A DNA stretch of 64,000 nucleotides from JAFGKK01 sp964521085 (GTDB taxonomy: Bacteria; Chloroflexota; Anaerolineae; Anaerolineales; RBG-16-64-43): positions 45,463-109,462 of the forward strand of contig CAZFPL010000005.1 of the NCBI GenBank assembly GCA_964521085.1, in the 5' to 3' direction. Below the pieces are notes generated by a model. It did not search any database and had not been told where the DNA came from. It saw only the letters and a list, made by a program, of their open reading frames with translations. Shown piece after piece: positions 1-8,633 of the stretch. The translations under genes were made by a program, and so were the position numbers. Every line of letters starts with the position of its first letter. Positions within the stretch are counted from its first letter, which is position 1.

Positions 1-76
1 GAATTCCTTTTCCCGTTTCGCCGCGGGGATTCTCCAGCCCACTGAGAATAAATCCGGAGGGAGACAGGCAATTCGA

Positions 77-1321
77 TCAAAGCGGCGGCTTTCCGGAATC
101 CGCCTTCTCCGCAGGGTTATCCGCCGTCTCCTCCTGCGCGGGAATCAAGCCATACCGTCTGGCGCCGGCCGTTAGAACCGATTGGATGAGATGGGCATAG
201 CTCCATCCTTCCGCCTGCGCGCAAAGAGTCAGGTCGCTGACCGGCGTCAGGCCCGGCAGTGAATTGATTTCGATGATGTACGGCCGGAGATTCTCACCGC
301 TGTGAAGCCGAAAATCCACGCGCGCGAAATCCAGGGATTGGGTCACCCGAAACGTCTCGAGAGCCAGCCTTCTCACTTCGTCCGCAATCTCGTCGGGGAT
401 GGGAGCCGGGCAGAAATAGGGATACTCCTCGAGAGAGAGCGCCTTCACTGCATACGAATAATAGGGATCCATATTCGGGATCCGGGAATGGTCGACTTCG
501 GAAATCGGGAAGATATGCACGCTGTTCCAATCCAGGCCGCCGCCCGGCGTCCGTGGCAGTTGCCCCATCTCCGGCACCGGCTGCCCGGATTCCAACGCGC
601 TGAGATTTCCCACCAATCCGCAGGTGATGTCACGGCCCGGAATGTACTCTTCCACCAGCACGGTCTCGCCGTATTCCTTTAATATGTATCCCACCTTGGC
701 GCGCAGCTGATCCTCGGAATGCACCAGGGACTTGCTGTCGATTCCAATGCCGGTTCCCTCGCGATTCGGCTTAATAAACAGCGGAAAATGCAGCGTTTCG
801 TCCAGGGGAAGATCCACATGCGTGAATTCCTGGAAACGGGGAGTGGGAAGCCCATGGGCGTCGAGAATCCGCTTGGTGGCGGCTTTATCCAGCGTATTGG
901 CCAGACAGGTGACTTTTCCGCCGGTATAGGGGATCCCCATCATTTCCAGCAGAGCGGGTACCTGGGCTTCGCGCGCATCTCCGCGGTATCCCTCGCAGGT
1001 ATTGAAACAGATATCCACACGCAGCCGCTTGAGGCGGCGGAAAAGATCCGGATTGCCGTCGATGCCGATAACGTGGTGTCCGGCCGCGCGCAGCGCGGCG
1101 GCATACGCGGCGATGTTGGATTCGCTGTCCAACTCCGCAAACGCATCCGCCGGATGGGAACCGTTCGACGGCGCGTGCTTCTTTAAATTATGGAGGACCG
1201 CCACGCGCAGACGGTTTCTTTTCGACGTATTCTTCCGTGCCGGGGATTCCAGAATTCGCGAAGGGGAGGATCCTTCCCCATTCGTATCGGCCGTTTTTTC
1301 GCGGGGAGAAGTCTCAGTCAA
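77..1321 (-). CDS. D-alanine--D-alanine ligase-like ATP-grasp enzyme
   Basis: The 414-residue protein has the ATP-grasp fold of D-Ala-D-Ala ligases. The N-terminal Rossmann-like part begins at RVAVLHN and includes FNTCEGYRGDAREAQ and GIPYTGG. The ATP-binding lid has PLFIKPNREGTGIGI and VLVEEYIPGRDIT, and the metal-binding end has DFARVDFR and IIEINSLPGLTP. The family joins two amino acids with ATP through an acyl-phosphate. It lies 45 bases downstream of the lysine 2,3-aminomutase gene on the same strand, so its substrate may be a lysine or beta-lysine compound rather than cell-wall D-Ala; that is inference. The start is uncertain: the longest frame uses TTG at 1321, and a GTG just before AVLHN is an alternative because the first 38 residues are low-complexity. 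Confidence 0.82.
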   Translation of the reverse strand: MTETSPREKTADTNGEGSSPSRILESPARKNTSKRNRLRVAVLHNLKKHAPSNGSHPADAFAELDSESNIAAYAAALRAAGHHVIGIDGNPDLFRRLKRLRVDICFNTCEGYRGDAREAQVPALLEMMGIPYTGGKVTCLANTLDKAATKRILDAHGLPTPRFQEFTHVDLPLDETLHFPLFIKPNREGTGIGIDSKSLVHSEDQLRAKVGYILKEYGETVLVEEYIPGRDITCGLVGNLSALESGQPVPEMGQLPRTPGGGLDWNSVHIFPISEVDHSRIPNMDPYYSYAVKALSLEEYPYFCPAPIPDEIADEVRRLALETFRVTQSLDFARVDFRLHSGENLRPYIIEINSLPGLTPVSDLTLCAQAEGWSYAHLIQSVLTAGARRYGLIPAQEETADNPAEKADSGKPPL

Positions 1322-1366
1322 CAGGAGATCCTTGGGATGGGCGGCGTTCCGGAAGGAGTCGGCCTA

Positions 1367-2746
1367 TTATTTCTTGCGCCCTTCCAATGGGGCAGAATTC
1401 TCGCCGGCTCCGGGGATCGATGGCGAACCGATTCCGCGGGGATTCCATTTATTCAAATCCCGGTTCAAGCGGTGTTCCGCTCCCCCCCGGGCGTGTGTCT
1501 TCTGCCAATCTTCCGGTTCGATCGCCAACTCATCGCCGTCGAGCAATCCGGTGATACCCGCCTGACCGGTTTCGGTTCGTTTGCGCCGGCAATCCGGGCA
1601 TGTGGAGGGATCGTGCGCCGTATAAGCAGTCGGCTCTTCGTAAATGGAAATGTACCCTTCATAATTGCGAAGCGCCACGCGGTGATCCGACATGCTCAGA
1701 AGGTAATTCGGCCCCAGCGGGATCTTCCCGCCCCCGCCCGGCGCATCGACCACAAAGGTGGGAACCGCGAAGCCGGACGTGTGGCCGCGCAACCCCTCGA
1801 TGATCTCGACTCCCTTGGAAACCGGGGTCCGGAAATGGCCTGCGCCCTCGACCAGGTCGCATTGATACAGGTAATACGGCCGGACGCGGATGCGCAAGAG
1901 GTCCTGCACCAGCCGCCGCTGGATGTGCACGCAATCGTTCACGCCGGCCAGCAGAACCGACTGGTTTCCGAGCGGAATTCCCGCGCGCGAGAGTCTATCC
2001 GTCGCGGCGGCCAGCTCCGGGGTGATCTCGTTGGGATGGTTGACATGGATGTTCAACCAAAGCGGATGATACTTGGCGAGCATCGCGCACAGCTCGTCGT
2101 CCACGCGCATCGGCATGAAAACCGGCACGCGCGACCCGATGCGGATGATTTCGACGTGCGGAATTTCCCGCAGGCTCGCGATCAGGTTCTCCAGCACTTT
2201 CGGCGCCAGGGTGAGCGGGTCCCCTCCGGAGATCAGCACGTCGCGGATTTGCGTCGTCCGCCGGATGTAATCCAGCATTTCTTCGTACTCGGCCGAGGAA
2301 AACTGCTCGGAGGGATCGCCCACGATCCGCGAGCGGGTGCAATACCGGCAATAGGAGGCGCACTGCGTCGTGACCAGCATCAGCGCCCGGTCCGGGTAGC
2401 GGTGGACCAGCCCGGGGACGGGCGAATGCCGGTCTTCGGCGAGGGAATCTTCCATCATCGCCGTGAACGGTGCGAGCTCCTCCGCGGTTGGGATCACCTG
2501 CCGCCGGATCGGATCGCGGGGATCGTCGGGTCGGATAAGGGAAACGAAATACGGGGTGACATCCACGCGGAAAAGGTCGCCCGCCTTCAGCGCAGTGCGT
2601 TCGCTTCCGGTGAGCGGGAATACCCGCTCCAACTCCTCGGCCTTGTTCAGACGGTGGCCGAGTTGCCAGCGCCAGTCATTCCACTGTGCATCCGGGATAT
2701 CCCGGAAGGCGGGGGCGCGACGCGATATTTCCCCGCCGGAAGTCAT
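1367..2746 (-). CDS. kamA: lysine 2,3-aminomutase (radical SAM, PLP)
   Basis: About 459 residues. This is a radical SAM enzyme of the KamA family, which converts L-lysine to L-beta-lysine using SAM, a 4Fe-4S cluster and PLP. The cluster motif CASYCRYC falls near residues 129-136. The PLP-lysine motif PGGGGK is present, as are two acidic residues in the contexts YQCDL and VVDAPGG that bind the substrate amine in characterised lysine aminomutases, so lysine is a better guess than glutamate. An ATG also lies at 2764, but GGAGGAGG sits just before the ATG at 2746, which I take as the start. It follows a 55-residue basic protein and precedes an ATP-grasp ligase. Beta-lysine can serve as an osmolyte precursor, an antibiotic building block or a substrate for EF-P modification; no EpmA homologue is seen here. 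Confidence 0.9.
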   Translation of the reverse strand: MTSGGEISRRAPAFRDIPDAQWNDWRWQLGHRLNKAEELERVFPLTGSERTALKAGDLFRVDVTPYFVSLIRPDDPRDPIRRQVIPTAEELAPFTAMMEDSLAEDRHSPVPGLVHRYPDRALMLVTTQCASYCRYCTRSRIVGDPSEQFSSAEYEEMLDYIRRTTQIRDVLISGGDPLTLAPKVLENLIASLREIPHVEIIRIGSRVPVFMPMRVDDELCAMLAKYHPLWLNIHVNHPNEITPELAAATDRLSRAGIPLGNQSVLLAGVNDCVHIQRRLVQDLLRIRVRPYYLYQCDLVEGAGHFRTPVSKGVEIIEGLRGHTSGFAVPTFVVDAPGGGGKIPLGPNYLLSMSDHRVALRNYEGYISIYEEPTAYTAHDPSTCPDCRRKRTETGQAGITGLLDGDELAIEPEDWQKTHARGGAEHRLNRDLNKWNPRGIGSPSIPGAGENSAPLEGRKK

Positions 2747-2785
2747 ACCCTCCTCCAAACGCATGCTTCGTCCATTTTGCGGATT

Positions 2786-2953
2786 TTATTTTGGCGAAAC
2801 GTTGGCCTGGGGATTCATTTTCAGGATTTTTTGCGCGATGGCGGCGCGCGCCTTGGAGTCCTTGGCTTCGGCCAGACGCTTGCGAAGGAACTGCATTTTC
2901 AATCTGCGCTGTCGGCGGCGCGAAATTTCACGATCCCGTTCGGTCTTCGGCAT
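2786..2953 (-). CDS. small basic protein next to kamA (DUF6800-like)
   Basis: A 55-residue frame read directly from the sequence, starting MPKTERDREISRRRQRRLK and ending NPQANVSPK. It is preceded by GGAGG at a good distance (2959-2963) and ends 39 bases before the kamA start. The protein is strongly basic and probably alpha-helical. I recall very short proteins of this type, named DUF6800, beside KamA genes in other bacteria, but could not check this. Function unknown; it may bind nucleic acid or act as an accessory factor for the aminomutase. Confidence 0.7.
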   Translation of the reverse strand: MPKTERDREISRRRQRRLKMQFLRKRLAEAKDSKARAAIAQKILKMNPQANVSPK

Positions 2954-2988
2954 GCAATCCTCCAAACTTCTGCATAAGATAGGAGGGA

Positions 2989-2994
2989 GTATAT
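2989..2994 (-). promoter_or_regulatory. possible -10 box of the kamA cluster
   Basis: TATACT on the minus strand, about 36 bases before the start of the 55-residue gene. It has five of six consensus bases, and no clear -35 was found. Confidence 0.35.
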
Positions 2995-3173
2995 CCCCTT
3001 TCCCGGCACTCGACTAGAGGTGCAATCCATCTCATACGGCCCTCGTTCCCGATCCGATTCGGGAATCCCCCGCGCCGCGGCAACAACCGAGGGCCGCAGG
3101 CTGCATCGCGAATCGAAAACGCCATCGCGCGCCCCGGTTGTTCGGCGTTCCAAGAGGCGGGAATCCGGGCTGG

Positions 3174-3179
3174 TATAAT
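3174..3179 (+). promoter_or_regulatory. TATAAT -10 box before the MazG-like gene
   Basis: A perfect TATAAT within GGTATAATC, 65 bases before the start at 3245. The same GGTATAATC context recurs before mreB. The rest of 2954-3244 holds no gene I can support. Confidence 0.5.
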
Positions 3180-3244
3180 CTTCCGCAGATTATCCTTTCC
3201 ATTTTCTTCCCGGATTAAGCCGGGATGCAGCGCTGGACGGGTCT

Positions 3245-3568
3245 ATGGATTTGAAACAACTCACGGAGGAAATGCACCGGTTCGTACGGTCGAAAGGCTG
3301 GTATGCCGAAGATTCTCCGCGCCCGCAAACTCCGCGCAACCTGGCGATTTCCCTCGCGCTCGAAGCCGCGGAAGTGCTGGAGCATTTTCAATGGGAGGAC
3401 GGCGCGGACCCGGAAATCCGGGAAGAACTCGCCGATACGGCGTTATACCTGCTGCAACTGTCCTCCGTCCTTGGAATCGACCTGGAACAGGCGATCCTCG
3501 AAAAACTGGCGGCCAATTCCAAACGCAACTGGCCGGCAGCCCCCGCGGTGAAAAAGGACTCCGCATGA
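3245..3568 (+). CDS. MazG-like nucleotide pyrophosphohydrolase
   Basis: A 107-residue all-alpha NTP pyrophosphohydrolase of the MazG/RS21-C6 (dCTPase-like) type. The metal-binding helices are visible as LEAAEVLEHFQW (residues 39-50) and EELADTALYLLQL (residues 60-72), giving the ExxE and ExxD pairs that hold magnesium. These enzymes hydrolyse non-canonical or excess (d)NTPs to the monophosphate and pyrophosphate as house-cleaning. The length is normal for a single-domain member. The stop overlaps the start of the phosphoesterase gene in an ATGA, so the two are translationally coupled. The exact nucleotide substrate cannot be told from sequence. Confidence 0.85.
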   Translation: MDLKQLTEEMHRFVRSKGWYAEDSPRPQTPRNLAISLALEAAEVLEHFQWEDGADPEIREELADTALYLLQLSSVLGIDLEQAILEKLAANSKRNWPAAPAVKKDSA

Positions 3569-4227
3569 ATCCCCCGCTCCACCGAACCATTCTGTGCGTC
3601 AGCGACGACGTCTCCCAGCGTTTGAATTCTTGCCTGGCTCCGGAACAAATCGGAAAAGTCGATCTCATCATCAGCTGCGGCGATCTGCCCTTCGATTACC
3701 TGGAATTTCTGATGGGCTGCTTCAACATTCCGATGTATTACGTCCTGGGCAATCACGATGGGGAAGGCTTCTTCCGCGAATGCGGTGAGGTGGATTATCG
3801 GCCCGACGCCGGCGAGAGCATCGACGGAAGCACGCTGGAAGCGAAGGGAATCCTGATCGCCGGTTTGGGCGGCAGCATCCGGCATGGCTTTACGTTGAAA
3901 AATCAATACACCGAGGCGGAAATGTGGCGGCGCGTACTGAAACTGGCGCCGCAGCTGCTTACCAACCAGGTGCGCTACGGGCGGCGGCTGGATATTCTCG
4001 TGACGCATTCTCCCGCCCGAGGAGTTCACGAGGGCGAGGATCCCGCGCACCGGGGATTTGCTGCGTTTCGATGGCTGTTGGACTGGGCCAAACCGCGCTG
4101 GATGCTGCACGGCCATTCTCAATTCATCCGTCCGCCGCGCTCCCTCTGCACGAAGGTCGGATCCACCGACGTCATATACATTCCTCCCTACCGCCTCCTG
4201 CAATGGGGGGAAGAACCCTGCCGGTAG
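3565..4227 (+). CDS. metallophosphoesterase
   Basis: A 220-residue calcineurin-like phosphoesterase. The motifs run in order: SDD near residue 14, CGDLPFDYLE, the signature GNHDGEG, THSPARGVHEG and LHGHSQF, giving the usual two-metal site. The first motif is SDD-V rather than the usual D-x-H, so one metal ligand may be replaced. The start at 3565 overlaps the previous stop by four bases; the frame continues upstream, but that part only shadows the MazG-like gene. Family members hydrolyse phosphomonoesters or diesters; the substrate is unknown. Confidence 0.82.
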   Translation: MNPPLHRTILCVSDDVSQRLNSCLAPEQIGKVDLIISCGDLPFDYLEFLMGCFNIPMYYVLGNHDGEGFFRECGEVDYRPDAGESIDGSTLEAKGILIAGLGGSIRHGFTLKNQYTEAEMWRRVLKLAPQLLTNQVRYGRRLDILVTHSPARGVHEGEDPAHRGFAAFRWLLDWAKPRWMLHGHSQFIRPPRSLCTKVGSTDVIYIPPYRLLQWGEEPCR

Positions 4228-4228
4228 C

Positions 4229-4819
4229 ATGACAACCTCCGATACGATTCTTCCTCAGCCCGGAAAACCTGTTATCGCCGTTTTCGGCGCCGCATTTCTA
4301 ACGGAGGATGGGGCGGCCTATAAGACCGCGCGCGCCCTCGGGGCGGAGATTGCACGTTGCGGATGGGCCGTGGCCAGCGGCGGATACGGAGGGACGATGG
4401 CGGCCGTCAGCCGCGGCGCGGTGGAAGCCGGCGGGCACACGATCGGCGTCACTTGCGAGACGATGAGCCGCGCCGGACGCCGGACGAATCCCTGGATCCA
4501 GGAAGAGGTCCGCTGCCCGACCGCGCGCGATAGGCTTCTGACGCTGGTTCGCATGGCGGACGCCGCCGTCGCGCTCGACGGCGGAATCGGCACGCTGTCG
4601 GAAATCGCATTCTGCGCCATCCAGATCCAAACCGGGGAATTATCCCCCCGCCCGCTTTTGCTTCTGGGACCGCTTTGGAAGGATACCTTCGAGTCCTTTT
4701 TCCGTTCCGCCACCGAATACGTTAAGGACTCAGATAGGGCGCTTTTTAATTTTATTTCTTCACCGGCGGATGCGGCGGGGATCATTCAAGAATATTTAGG
4801 AAGTGCGAATAGAACCTAA
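4229..4819 (+). CDS. LOG-family (lysine decarboxylase-like) nucleotide-binding protein
   Basis: A 196-residue Rossmann-fold protein of the TIGR00725/LOG type. It shows VIAVFGAAFLTED near the N terminus, the glycine-rich ASGGYGGTMAAVSRGAVEAGG, and the family motif ALDGGIGTLSEIAF in the position of PGGxGTxxE. LOG proteins are phosphoribohydrolases that release a base from a nucleoside 5'-monophosphate; the older name lysine decarboxylase is misleading. The start lies one base after the preceding stop, so the three genes from 3245 form an operon. The canonical PGG is DGG here, so the activity is uncertain. Confidence 0.75.
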   Translation: MTTSDTILPQPGKPVIAVFGAAFLTEDGAAYKTARALGAEIARCGWAVASGGYGGTMAAVSRGAVEAGGHTIGVTCETMSRAGRRTNPWIQEEVRCPTARDRLLTLVRMADAAVALDGGIGTLSEIAFCAIQIQTGELSPRPLLLLGPLWKDTFESFFRSATEYVKDSDRALFNFISSPADAAGIIQEYLGSANRT

Positions 4820-4948
4820 CTTTCCGCCGCCTTTTTCCGATGACCCGGAACTACCGAGAATCCGTAAAAATCAAGACCTGCTTTTCTTAGCCCATCGAAC
4901 CGGGTATGATTGCGGGGAAATCTTTCCCCGACGAAGGAGATTCCGCCC

Positions 4949-6385
4949 ATGCCCGAAGAACGCCTGCCCTCGCGCGCCGAGGACTTTTCCGAATGGTACA
5001 ACCAGCTTGTGCTGCGCGCCGAATTGGCCGATTACGCGCCGGTGCGCGGCTGCATGGTCGTGCGCCCCTACGGTTGGGCGCTTTGGGAGAATATCACCCA
5101 CGAACTCGACCGGCGCTTCAAAGCCACCGGCCACGTCAACGCCGGCTTCCCCATGTTCATCCCCAAATCGTTCCTCGAGAAGGAGAAGGAGCATGTGGAA
5201 GGATTCTCGCCCGAACTCGCGGTGGTGACGATCGGCGGCGGCGAGGAACTCGAGGAACCGCTTGCGATCCGGCCGACCTCCGAGACGATCATCGGCCACA
5301 TGTATGCCAAGTGGATCAAGTCGTACCGCGATCTTCCGATCCTGATCAACCTATGGAACAGCGTCGTGCGCTGGGAGAAACGCACCAAGCTCTTCCTGCG
5401 GACAACCGAGTTCTACTGGCAGGAAGGGCATACCGCGCACGCCACGGCCGAGGAGGCCGAAGCGGAGACGCGCCGGATGCTCGACATCTACACCGACTTC
5501 GCCGAAAACGAAGCCGCCGTTCCGGTGATCCGGGGCCGGAAAAGCGAAAGTGAAAAATTCGCCGGCGCATCCGCCACCTACGCCATCGAAGCCATGATGG
5601 GCGACGGCAAAGCCCTGCAATCCGCCACTTCCCACAACCTGGGTCAGAATTTCGCCAAGGCCTTCAACATCCAATACCTCGACACCCAAAATATCCAGCA
5701 ATACGCATGGACCACGTCCTGGGGGCTTTCGACCCGTTTTGTGGGCGCGATCATCATGGTCCATGGCGATGATGCGGGATTGATCCTGCCCCCGCGCCTG
5801 GCGCCGATCCAGGCGGTGATCGTACCGATCTGGAGGAAGGACGAGGAAAAGGCGGCGGTTTGCGAGAAGGCGCTGCTTCTGGAAAAGGAATTAAAGCAGA
5901 CGCTTCGGGTGACGGTTGACTTGCGCGAAGGACTGACGCCCGGGTTCAAATTCAACGATTGGGAGATGCGCGGCGTCCCGGTGCGGATCGAACTCGGTCC
6001 CCGGGACCTGGCGGCGCAATCGGTCGCGCTTTCGCGGCGCGACCGTCCCGGCCGGGAAGGAAAAACCACCGCGCCCTGGGAGGGATTGCCGGAGACGGTC
6101 GCAACGCTGCTTAGCGATATTCAACTAATCCTGCTGCAGCGGGCGAAAAAGTTCCGCGACGAGCACACCCAGGATCCCTCCGATTACGACGGGTTGCGCG
6201 GCGCCGTGGAAAGCGGATTCGCTTTTTCCTGGTGGTGCGGCGAAGCGGAGTGCGAGGAGAAGGTCAAGGCGGACACCAAGGCTACGATCCGCTGCATTCC
6301 CTTCGACCAGCCGGTCGGCAAGGGGCGCTGCATTGTCTGCGGCAAGGATTCCCCGCACAAAGCCATATTCGGCAAAGCGTATTAG
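4949..6385 (+). CDS. proS: prolyl-tRNA synthetase, archaeal/eukaryotic-like type 3
   Basis: 478 residues. A class II synthetase that charges tRNA-Pro with proline. Visible parts are the PTSET class II segment, motif 2 around RWEKRTKLFLRTTEFYWQEGHTAH (about 138-161, quoted here only as a landmark by its ends RWEK and GHTAH), the anticodon-binding domain from about residue 275, and a C-terminal zinc-type domain with WWCGEAEC and CIVCGK. The protein ends in KAY; a terminal Tyr and no editing insertion are typical of the archaeal/eukaryotic-like form, unlike the longer bacterial enzyme. AAGGAGA at 4935-4941 supports the ATG at 4949 rather than an in-frame TTG at 4910. Confidence 0.95.
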   Translation: MPEERLPSRAEDFSEWYNQLVLRAELADYAPVRGCMVVRPYGWALWENITHELDRRFKATGHVNAGFPMFIPKSFLEKEKEHVEGFSPELAVVTIGGGEELEEPLAIRPTSETIIGHMYAKWIKSYRDLPILINLWNSVVRWEKRTKLFLRTTEFYWQEGHTAHATAEEAEAETRRMLDIYTDFAENEAAVPVIRGRKSESEKFAGASATYAIEAMMGDGKALQSATSHNLGQNFAKAFNIQYLDTQNIQQYAWTTSWGLSTRFVGAIIMVHGDDAGLILPPRLAPIQAVIVPIWRKDEEKAAVCEKALLLEKELKQTLRVTVDLREGLTPGFKFNDWEMRGVPVRIELGPRDLAAQSVALSRRDRPGREGKTTAPWEGLPETVATLLSDIQLILLQRAKKFRDEHTQDPSDYDGLRGAVESGFAFSWWCGEAECEEKVKADTKATIRCIPFDQPVGKGRCIVCGKDSPHKAIFGKAY

Positions 6386-6387
6386 GC

Positions 6388-7179
6388 ATGCCGTCGATCA
6401 ACCTCTCGCGCCTGCGTCTGCAAGCGTTCGAGCTGGCCGGGTTGCTCGCCGATCCCGCCGCATTCCGGAAATCCCTGCGCGCGCTTCTGGAGGAACACTC
6501 CCACCGTTTGCTGCGCCGCGGCCGGTCGATGGCCAAACGCAGCGCGCTTCCCGCATGGGATGTCCCCGGCTTGTTGATCCGCGAAGTGGAAGCGTCGCTG
6601 CTTCACGCGGCGGAAAAGGAAAACCAAAACGCCCTCGCAGCGGCAGCCGCGATTTGGCCTTCCGGGAAGCTGGAGGAAAAACAACTGGCCGCATTCCTGG
6701 CCGGCCTTTCCCGCAACCCCGTCGAAATTCGAACCCTGCTGCTCGAGTGGCTGAGCGAGGTGGAGGATCCGGTCGTCCTGCAGTCGCTTGCCGACCATGC
6801 CTGCCCCCCGCTGTGGAATTCGAATGGAGTGCTTTTTCGATCCGATGCACGCGCCTGGATCGAGTCTCCCGTTCCCTCCCAAAGGCGTTTCGGCTGGATG
6901 GCGCTGCGGGCGTGGGCGGAGGAAAAGAATTCCGAATCCGTCTTCGCCGCGTTCGAACTGCTCCCGGCCGCATTTGCCGAACCGGATCCGGAAGCCAGCC
7001 AATTGGCATCCGACCTTCTCATCCGGCTGGCGGAATATTCCCCGCAGGAAACGCAAGGCTGGATATCGGAGTTATCTTCCAAATCCCTCGATCGCGGCTG
7101 GAAATTTCTGCGGAGAATGCTTGCCCGCCTGCCCGAGGAAACCGCCGAGGTTCTCCGTAACGCACAAAAGGAAAAATAA
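6388..7179 (+). CDS. helical protein of unknown function
   Basis: 263 residues, starting MPSINLSRLRLQAFELAGLL two bases after the proS stop. It is almost entirely alpha-helical by eye, with repeated leucine-, alanine- and tryptophan-rich helices such as IRTLLLEWLSEVEDPVVLQSL and FGWMALRAWAEEKNSESVFAAFELL (each longer helix given only as a landmark). This looks like a HEAT-type solenoid, faintly like AlkD-type DNA alkylation repair proteins, but I cannot confirm that. No catalytic motif, signal peptide or membrane segment is evident. The position suggests co-transcription with proS. Confidence 0.7.
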   Translation: MPSINLSRLRLQAFELAGLLADPAAFRKSLRALLEEHSHRLLRRGRSMAKRSALPAWDVPGLLIREVEASLLHAAEKENQNALAAAAAIWPSGKLEEKQLAAFLAGLSRNPVEIRTLLLEWLSEVEDPVVLQSLADHACPPLWNSNGVLFRSDARAWIESPVPSQRRFGWMALRAWAEEKNSESVFAAFELLPAAFAEPDPEASQLASDLLIRLAEYSPQETQGWISELSSKSLDRGWKFLRRMLARLPEETAEVLRNAQKEK

Positions 7180-7251
7180 CCGGGGGATGCTGCGACCGCC
7201 GCTCCGCTCCGCCGGATTGTTCGTTGCGGCGCTCGCATCAACCCTTTTTTA

Positions 7252-7635
7252 ATGAAAAGGCGGCGAATGAGGGTGCAGAATAGGATCCTGGGAAACCAGG
7301 GCGAGAAGAAAGCGGCCGACCATATCGCACGGTTGGGATATGAAATCATTGCGCGGAATGTCCGCACCCCATACGGGGAAGTGGACCTGATCGCCGAACA
7401 TGCGGGATGTATCGTGTTTCTGGAAGTAAAAACGCGTCGAAGCCGGTCTCACGGCTTGCCGGAGGAGGCGATCACCAAGCGAAAGCAGCAACACCTGTTG
7501 GCCTCCGCGCAACACTACCTGCAGGAGCAGGGACTCTCGGAATCACCGTGGCGGATCGACGTGGTGGCGGTCGAATATGGCCGGGCGGGAAGCCTGGAAA
7601 GGATAGAGGTATTTGAAAATGCCGTCCGTGGTTGA
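7252..7635 (+). CDS. yraN: YraN family endonuclease-like protein (UPF0102)
   Basis: A 127-residue protein of the UPF0102 family, which has a restriction-endonuclease-like fold. The hallmarks are GNQGEKKAADHIARLGYEII, then GEVDLIAEH, FLEVKTRRS and a basic segment KRKQQHL. The acidic and lysine residues E-D-ExK match the PD-(D/E)xK arrangement, suggesting a nuclease, although the cellular role is not settled. Its end overlaps the miaA start, so the two are translated together. ATGs at 7252 and 7267 are both possible starts; the second would trim five residues. Confidence 0.9.
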   Translation: MKRRRMRVQNRILGNQGEKKAADHIARLGYEIIARNVRTPYGEVDLIAEHAGCIVFLEVKTRRSRSHGLPEEAITKRKQQHLLASAQHYLQEQGLSESPWRIDVVAVEYGRAGSLERIEVFENAVRG

Positions 7636-8578
7636 GAAGGATGCCCGCCCGTGGGTGGTGTTCATCGTCGGCCCGACCGGCGCGGGAAAAAGCGCACTGG
7701 CACTTGGGCTGGCGCGCCGCGTCCGCGCGGAGATCTTCTCAGCCGACAGCCGGTTGCTATACCGGGGTCTGGATATCGGCACCGACAAACCGCCGCCGGC
7801 GGTACGCGCCCAGGTTCCTCATCATCTGATCGACGTGGCCGATCCGGACCGGCCTTGGAGTCTGGCCGAATATAAGGCCGCCGCGCTCGATGCCATCCGC
7901 CAGATCGTCAGCCGGGGCCGGCTCCCCCTTTGTGTGGGAGGAACGGGTCAATACGTGCATGCCCTCTTGGAGGGCTGGGAGATTCCACCCGCGCTGCCGA
8001 CCCGGGAACTGCGGGCCCAATTGGAAGACCGGGCCGCCCGGGAAGGACCCGCGGTATTATTTTCGGAATTGGAAACGGCCGATCCGGCGGCGGCCGCGCG
8101 CATCGATCCGCGCAACCTGCGGCGGGTGATCCGCGCACTTGAGGTCGTACTCTCCACAGGGAAACCGTTTTCCACCCAGCGCCGCCGCGGCGCGGTCGAT
8201 TTTCGACCGCTCGTGATCGGCCTGAATCTTCCGCGTCCCGAACTGTATGCCCGGGTGGATGCGCGGATCGACGCCATGATCGCCGCCGGTTGGATCGAGG
8301 AAGTGCGCGGCCTCCTGGCGAAGGGATACTCTCCCGACCTGCCGGCATTTTCCGCGCTGGGATATGGCCCGATCGCCCGCCACCTGCAAGGCGAACTCAC
8401 TTTGGAAGCGTGTATCTCCGAAATCCGGCGCGCGACCCGCCGCCTGATCCGTCACCAGGCGAATTGGTTCCGTCCCGACGACCCCGCGATCCGCTGGTTG
8501 ACGGCGGATTCGACCGCGGAAACGCAGGCGGAACGGATTCTGCGCAAGTCGATACCCGCTTTGGATGATCACCCTTGA
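7619..8578 (+). CDS. miaA: tRNA dimethylallyltransferase
   Basis: 319 residues. The enzyme transfers a dimethylallyl group from DMAPP to N6 of A37 in tRNAs reading codons that begin with U. The P-loop GPTGAGKSALA (about residues 19-29), DSRLLYRGLDIGTDKP, the lid segment near AQVPHHLIDV and CVGGTGQYVHALL are all present, and the length is normal. The start at 7619 overlaps yraN; an in-frame TTG lies six bases upstream. The substrate DMAPP would come from the mevalonate route suggested by the MvaD gene at 42432. Confidence 0.95.
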   Translation: MPSVVEKDARPWVVFIVGPTGAGKSALALGLARRVRAEIFSADSRLLYRGLDIGTDKPPPAVRAQVPHHLIDVADPDRPWSLAEYKAAALDAIRQIVSRGRLPLCVGGTGQYVHALLEGWEIPPALPTRELRAQLEDRAAREGPAVLFSELETADPAAAARIDPRNLRRVIRALEVVLSTGKPFSTQRRRGAVDFRPLVIGLNLPRPELYARVDARIDAMIAAGWIEEVRGLLAKGYSPDLPAFSALGYGPIARHLQGELTLEACISEIRRATRRLIRHQANWFRPDDPAIRWLTADSTAETQAERILRKSIPALDDHP

Positions 8579-8591
8579 ATTAAAGAAAAAC

Positions 8592-8612
8592 GCGCCCGAT
8601 CGAACCGGGCGC
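8592..8612 (-). terminator. rho-independent terminator, minus strand
   Basis: GCGCCCG and CGGGCGC form a 7-bp GC stem with a 7-base loop. Read on the minus strand it is followed by GTTTTTCTTTAATT, so it ends transcription of the 8634-9272 gene. On the plus strand it follows miaA without a T run and would work poorly. Confidence 0.75.
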
Positions 8613-8633
8613 GGAAAGAATCCCCATGCAGCG

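Noticed and set aside
1190..2977. 595-residue open frame on the plus strand across the kamA cluster
   Set aside because: It is antisense to kamA and the ATP-grasp gene, both with clear catalytic motifs; its sequence is rich in Arg, Gly and Pro and has no recognisable domain.
8592..8612. Terminator for miaA on the plus strand
   Set aside because: No T run follows on that strand; the T run lies on the minus-strand side.
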